The translations under genes were made by a program, and so were the position numbers. From positions 220,557,943 through 220,621,942 of the forward strand of contig NC_084482.1 in NCBI RefSeq assembly GCF_030035675.1: a DNA stretch of 64,000 nucleotides. Direction: 5' to 3'. The stretch comes from Rhineura floridana. Taxonomy: Eukaryota > Chordata > Lepidosauria > Squamata > Rhineuridae. Below the pieces are notes generated by a model. That model made no database searches. It saw only the letters and a program-made list of their open reading frames with translations, and was not told where the DNA came from. Below are positions 58,645 to 64,000 of this stretch, in pieces (position 1 is the first letter of the stretch; each line of letters opens with the position of its first letter).

Positions 58645-59125
58645 TACACGAGTTTGCAATGATGCTCTGAACCGTAAGGGGAATGCCCGACTGATCTCTC
58701 CCCTTCATCAAAGCCCTGTACAATTAGATTTTGTTCTTCTAGCCAAGAGACTAAGCCCAGGTTTGACATTTCTTTCAAAGTTATTGATAAGCTAGTTAGT
58801 TCTGAACTGAAATTATTCTCCTCTCTCCAAAACAAAGAACGATCTTAGATCTCCTGGAGATGAATAGCACAGGGACATGTAGATCCAAATGTCTCTTGTG
58901 GACAAGAAACTGTTCAAAAACCTCAATTCAGTGACACTGTGGAAACCAATCCAGCTATCTTAATTTGGGGGATTTCTCAGCAGATGGGAAGGAAACTTCA
59001 ACCTGGATGCCATTCCCCCTCCTCATATGAACAGCCTGGCTGGATCAGACCACAGGCCTATCTATTCCAGCATCCTCACAGTGCCAAAGTGGATGCAGAT
59101 GGGAAGTCTACAGGGAGCACGTGAA
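58645..59125. repeat. Local ancient tandem duplication, first copy (unit 2)
   Basis: Counterpart of 26700-27180. Partner block at 60640-60972, continued after the L2 at 63575-63650. Confidence 0.8.
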
Positions 59126-59164
59126 GGCATCACTTAGCTCCAGCTGTTTTTCTGATTCCAGAGA

Positions 59165-59455
59165 TATCACATCAATTTATTCATTTATAGGCTCTTTGTA
59201 TACTGCTATTTCATAAGAAACGTCGAAGCAGTTTACAACACGTTAAAAAAAGGCAACCACCATAAATTAAAATCAAATATACAATAAAAACAAAGGTCAA
59301 GTGTTGTGAAAAGAGCATGCTCTTAATTGCCTGCCTGGTGCAACAGAACGGTTTTCAGCAGGCGCTTCGAAGTTAAAACAGAAGACGCCTGCTGAACCTC
59401 TGTTGGCAAAGCTTTCCAGAGAACTGGGCCGATGACATTGAAGGCTCGATTTCAT
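59165..59455 (-). mobile_element. Old L2-type LINE 3' end, unit 2
   Basis: Counterpart of 27190-27520. Confidence 0.55.
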
Positions 59456-59464
59456 GTCAATGTT

Positions 59465-60639
59465 CAAATCATTTAAACTCTATAAAATCTAGTTTCAAAG
59501 GAGATGAAGCTTCATCATGTATAGGGGATATTTTACAAATGAATGCAAGGAAGAGTGAATTCGTTACAAGAAATTTTAAATGTCTCTACGCAAAGCACAG
59601 TAGCAAGCTGGAGGATGCAAAGGGAGACATCCTGGTTTGCTCCAAGAAAGCTAAATTGAGGAAGGTAACCTGGAAAGAAGGTGATGCGGAAGGCTAGTGA
59701 CCAACTAATTTCAGAGATGAAAGGGAGACATCCTGGATAAACTGAGGAAGGTAACCTGGGACGCACGTGCAAGAAAGGAAGATGCTTTAAATGCTAATAT
59801 AATGCCAATATAGTGGTACTGATTAAACAGAGATTATAACTTTAGGGTTTCTATAGGTTTCAATTAATCATAAAATGGCATCAGTATTTGTTAGGGAAAA
59901 GCTTTAAAAGAGCAGGTCACTTTGGGTCACCAATGATTGATATTTGAGGTTTAGAAAGTCCCGAAGGTCACAAATAGCAGAACCAAAAGGAGACAGAAAC
60001 CACAAAGTTTAATTTCAAAAAGTCGAACAAGTGTGCACTTTGAAAACAACCTATGTAGTCAGGGCAGACACTTTCCAGGAAAGAAGGAGATGTGGAAGGC
60101 TAGTGACCAACTAATTTCAGAGATTTGACATTAAAACATCTTTAAGAAAGAGGGGGGAACATCCGTGAGGGTATATAAAGAACACGTCATCACTCCCTGA
60201 CCATCCAGAGGCGGATCCTATGTTCTCTGAGCTACCACTTAGTCCCAGCAGCCTGGGCATTGCATTTGGAGCATGGGGGTGCCCCTCTATTGAGTTCCTC
60301 AACTCACAGAGTAAGGAAGATCTTTCATGCCTACAAGCTACTTCATTGCTGCTAAGGATCCATTGGAGAAGCTTTGCTGATTTGAGAGTGAATGTGCATG
60401 CTTGTAATTTTCCTCTTTCCTCTTTTAAGAAAGCATTTATATTTGATGTCACACTTTTGATTACTGCTGAAAATAGAGAGTGCTTCAAAGGCACATAGCA
60501 CACGCTATTGCCAACCCTACACCTATGTGGGGGAAGCGTGGGGTATTTGAGGTGTTGGGGTACTCCCTCTGGGTTCCTGGAGACCACCAAGATTCAGTGT
60601 TGTGAAATCCTTCTACAGCTTCCCTGAGTAATCTTTCAA
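59465..60639. other. Unassigned intron sequence, unit 2
   Basis: Counterpart of 27530-28679. Nothing recognised. Confidence 0.5.
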
Positions 60640-60972
60640 GTCCATACCTACTGATCTCTCCCTTTCATCAGAGCCACATACAACTGATCATGCTCTTCCA
60701 GCCAAGAGGTGAAGCCTAGTTTTGACATTCCCAAATTATCCTCTCCTCCCCAAAGCAAACAAAGATTTTAGATCTGGAACTGATTAGTACAGGGACCCAA
60801 GTTATCCTCCTGACCAGTTGCCTGGAGGTGTACATAAATCTCCACTCAGGGGCTCTGTGGAAACCAATCCAGCCATCTTAATTTGGGGGATTCCTCAGCA
60901 GGTAGAAAAGGAACTTCAACCTAGAGGCTCTTCCTCAGAACAGCCCTGTGGAATCAGACCACAGGCCTATCT
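60640..60972. repeat. Local ancient tandem duplication, second copy (unit 2)
   Basis: Partner of 58645-59125, cut by the L2 insertion. Confidence 0.75.
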
Positions 60973-63574
60973 GCTTTATCTGGGGCGGCTCAGGACTTCA
61001 TGGTTTCCATGACAACCATGGGGCTGTCTCAATTTGTTTCTGGCCCGACGCATGTGTCGGGACATACCCTTGATTTGATCTTCGTCACTGGACATGGAGA
61101 TGGTGATCTGGAGGTTGGGGATTTATCATCTATTCCTTTGTCATGGACAGATCACCGCTTGCTGAAGTTTAGGCTCACAGCAGCCCTTTCCCTCTGCAAG
61201 GGCGGGGGACCAATTAAATTGGTCCGCCCCAGGAGACTAATGGATCCTGAGGGTTTCCAAAGGGCTGTGGGGGTTTTTCCGACTGAGAAGACTGGCGCTC
61301 CTGTCGAAGCCCTGGTTGAACTGTGGAATACGGAAATGACCCGGGCGGTTGACACGATCGCTCCCATGCGCCCCCTCCTATGCAGAGCTCATACAGCTCC
61401 ATGGTATACCTTGGAGCTGAGAGCGATGAAGCAAGAGAGGAGGAGGCTTGAGTGCAGATGGAGGCGAACTCCCGATGAATGCAATTACACCTTGGTAAGT
61501 GCTTGTTCTTAGCAGTATATAGTAGCGGTGAGGGCAGCAAAAAAGAGATATTTTGCTGATACTATTAAGTCATCACTCTCCCGCCCAGCGGAGCTCTTTA
61601 AAATTGTGCGAGGGCTTTTACATTCTGGTCCTCGGGATATTATAGATTCATCTGTAGCCCGCTGTGATGAGTTCGCCGAGCACTTCCAAGATAAGATCGC
61701 ATGCATTCGCCGGGACTTAGACTCCAATATTATAGCAGTTGGACCTAATGAAGTATCCAGATCACGGTCTTGTCCTCATTTATTGGATGAGTTTCAGTCT
61801 GTGCAGCTTGAGGATGTTGACAGGATCCTTGGACTGGTGCGGGCGACCACTTCTGTACTGGATCCTTGCCCCTCTTGGCTGGTGAAAGCTGGCAGGACCG
61901 GAACCGCCGGCTGGGCCAAGGAGGTAATAAATGCCTCTTTAAGAGAGGGAGTGGTCCCTGACTGCCTAAAAGAGGCGGTGGTGAGACCGCTCCTGAAGAA
62001 ACCCTCCTTGGACCCAGATAACTTGAACAACTACAGACCTGTGGCGAATGTTCCGTTCCAGGGCAAGATCCTGGAGCGGGTGGTTGCTGGCCAGCTCCAG
62101 AGGCTCTTGGATGACACTGATTATCTTGATCCATTTCAATCTGGTTTTAGGCCCGGTATTGGCACTGAAACAGCCTTGGTCGCCCTGTATGATGACCTCT
62201 GTCGGGAGAGGGACAGGGGGAGTGTGACTCTGTTGATTCTCCTTGATCTCTCAGCTGCTTTTGATACCATCGACCATGGTATCCTTCTGGGAACACTCAC
62301 GGAGTTGGGAGTTGGGGGTGCGGCTTGGCAGTGGCTCCGCTCCTACTTGGTGGGTCGTCACCAGAAGGTAGTGCTTGGGGAACATTGCTCGACACCCTGG
62401 ACTCTCCATTGTGGAGTCCCGCAGGGATCGGTACTGTCCCCCATGCTTTTTAACATCTACATGCAGCCGCTGGGTGCGGTCAACAGGAGTTTTGGGGTGC
62501 ATCAGTATGCTGATGACACACAACTCTATTTCTCCTTTTCATCCTCTTCAGGTGAGGCTGTTAACGTGCTAAACCGCTGCCTGGCCGTGATAAAGGAAAG
62601 GATAGGAGCTAACAAACTGAAGCTCAATCCTGACAAGACCGAGACGCTGTTGGTGAGTGCCTTCAATGTCCAGATGGAGGATGTTCATCCTGTTCTTGAT
62701 GGGGTTACACTCCCCTTGAAGGAACAGGTTCGTAGCTTGGGGGTTCCTTTTGATCCTTCCTTGTCACTTGAGGCCCAGGTGGCCTCGGTGGCACGGAATG
62801 CTTTCTACCATCTTCGACTGGTAGCCCAGCTACGTCCCTATCTGGACAGTGATGAACTCGCCTCAGTTGTTCACGCTCTGGTAACATCTAGGCTGGACTA
62901 CTGCAATGCGCTCTACGTTGGGCTGCCCTTGAAGATAGTTTGGAAACCACAGCTAGTCCAGAATGCAGCGGCCAGATTACTGACGTGGACCAGAAGGTCT
63001 ACTCATATAACACCTCTTCTGGCTCATCTGCACTGGCTTCCTATTTGTTTCCGGGCTAAATTCAAAGTGCTGGTTTTGACCTATAAAGCCCTACACGGCA
63101 TGGGACCGCAATACCTGGTGGAACGCCTCTCCCAATATGAACCTACCCGTACACTGCGCTCAACATCTAAGGCCCTCCTCCGGGTGCCATCCCATCGAGT
63201 AGCCTGGAGGGTTGTGACTAGAACTAGGTCCTTTTCGGTAGTGGCCCCCGAACTGTGGAATAGTCTCCCCGATGAGGTACGCCTGGCGCCGACGCTGCTA
63301 TCCTTTCGGCACCAGGTGAAAACCTTTTTATACTCCCAGGCATTTTAAAGTGTATTTTAAATTGTATTTTATAGTGTATTTTATCAGTATTTTCATTATT
63401 GTTGTATTTTGACATTGTTGGTTCTTTGTTATTGTTTGTTTTGATCTTTGATTTTGTTATACTTATTGTATTTATATATTGTGCTTGTTTTATCTCTCAT
63501 GTACACCGCCAGAGAGCCTTTTTGGCTTAGGGCGGTATATCAATTAAATAAAATAAATAAATAAATAAAATAAA
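60973..63574 (+). mobile_element. L2 LINE, nearly complete ORF (unit 2 only)
   Basis: Target duplication TATCT (60968-60972 and 63575-63579). 5'-truncated within the endonuclease. The 3' UTR ends with AGGGCGGTATATCAATTAAA and a run of (AAATA)n. Unit 1 has the empty site at about 29030 (GGCCTATCTAGTCCAGC). Only one stop in about 2.35 kb of coding sequence, so it is young. Confidence 0.93.
61000..63348 (+). pseudogene. L2 endonuclease C-terminus and reverse transcriptase, one stop
   Basis: One frame throughout. The endonuclease end (GHTLDLIFVTG; LSWTDHRLLKF, the SDH-type motif) is followed by a linker, a TAG at 61510-61512, then [83 protein letters not shown] (YADD), LNPDKTETLLVS, SRLDYCNALYVGLPLK, LHWLPICFRAKFKVLVLTYK, and the end SFRHQVKTFLYSQAF. 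L2 has a single long ORF, so the N-terminal endonuclease part is lost by truncation. Confidence 0.92.
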
Positions 63575-63579
63575 TATCT

Positions 63580-64000
63580 AGTCCAGCATCCTCACAGTGC
63601 CTGATCAGATGCGAATGGGAAGTCTATAGGGAGGACATAAAGGCACCACCCTCCGATCTGACATAAGATGTGCGGCAGATAAAGGTGAGGCTTCAAAAGA
63701 ACCACCAGGACCTTGAAATGGGCTGCCAATTGCTCCTTTGCTGGACTGGGGCACACTTGCACCTGCCAGTCAGCTGATCAGTGGTTGAATGAGTCTTTGC
63801 TCAAGGTAGGGGAAGCTGTTTCCCATGAATGGAAATCACTTCTCCCTCCCAGCGCTGCTCTGTGAAGCAGCCCCATTCAGCTCCTGAAGTTGAAAGAAGC
63901 AGTGTGGGGTAGCGAGCCAAGGGCTCAGCTTGGCTGTGGGTGCCTGTTCCCTTTCGGAAGCCACTGCTTTTTAGAAAGATCGGCTGTGCATGGGACTTCT
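63580..64000. other. Intron sequence at the right edge, unit 2
   Basis: Counterpart of 29035-29453. No gene recognised. The 5' exons of the 29-finger gene are expected further right. Confidence 0.6.

Larger units (their letters stand above)
46043..64000. repeat. Tandem segmental duplication, unit 2 (runs off the window)
   Basis: Direct-order counterpart of 1-29453. Unit-2-specific insertions: L2 at 52054-53163 and L2 at 60973-63574. Most other differences are single bases and short indels; the C-rich block at 49300-50350 differs most. Confidence 0.95.

Overview
The window looks like vertebrate, most likely squamate reptile (lizard or snake), nuclear DNA. Evidence: a tRNA-derived SINE with a Bov-B-like tail of the Sauria type, many CR1 and L2 LINE pieces, active-looking L1, hAT-type palindromic MITEs, vertebrate-infecting Ty1/Copia and Ty3/Gypsy elements, and large KRAB/C2H2 zinc-finger exons. 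No operons, bacterial genes or CRISPR are present. The species is not identifiable by eye.

The backbone is a tandem segmental duplication. Unit 1 (1-29453, continuing right to about 46 kb) and unit 2 (46043-64000, running off the end) share the same order of old sequence. Each carries a small ATG-containing exon, a C-rich block, an old LINE tail and a long C2H2 zinc-finger exon, all on the minus strand, followed by a shared intron. Read on the minus strand, one KRAB zinc-finger gene spans the junction: ATG exon (47145-47063), KRAB-A exon (45974-45848) and zinc-finger exon (19087-16790). The three exons are phase-compatible. This gene is broken (a stop in KRAB-A, a stop in finger 4, a frameshift after finger 15). 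The next zinc-finger exon (56633-53998, 29 fingers) is open throughout; its 5' exons should lie past the right edge. The ATG exon at 1108-1026 belongs to a further gene off the left edge.

The two units differ mainly by later insertions, each with an empty site in the other unit. Unit 1 gained a CR1 holding a four-element nest (1590-11034), a hAT MITE (12798-12914), a Sauria SINE (15978-16283) and a full-length L1 with an unusual 77-bp target duplication (19674-25175). Unit 2 gained two L2 LINEs (52054-53163 and 60973-63574). The 29.4-45.7 kb part of unit 1 cannot be compared inside the window; it holds a hAT MITE, a half-L1, a Copia fossil, an LTR candidate, a CR1, a tRNA-Ala-like SINE and a young Gmr1-like Gypsy fossil.

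The most interesting items are: (i) three near-identical copies of a 2-kb half-L1 family (ORF1 plus the last part of ORF2, no polymerase), the counterpart of mammalian HAL1; (ii) a Gmr1-like Gypsy fossil, the lineage that gave rise to the SCAN domain, sitting in the intron of a KRAB zinc-finger gene, whose LTR contains a second primer-binding site; (iii) the 77-bp L1 target duplication with a clean empty site; (iv) the same 2-base lesion occurring at three finger linkers. LTR elements are treated as fossils and only their parts, ends and nesting are described.
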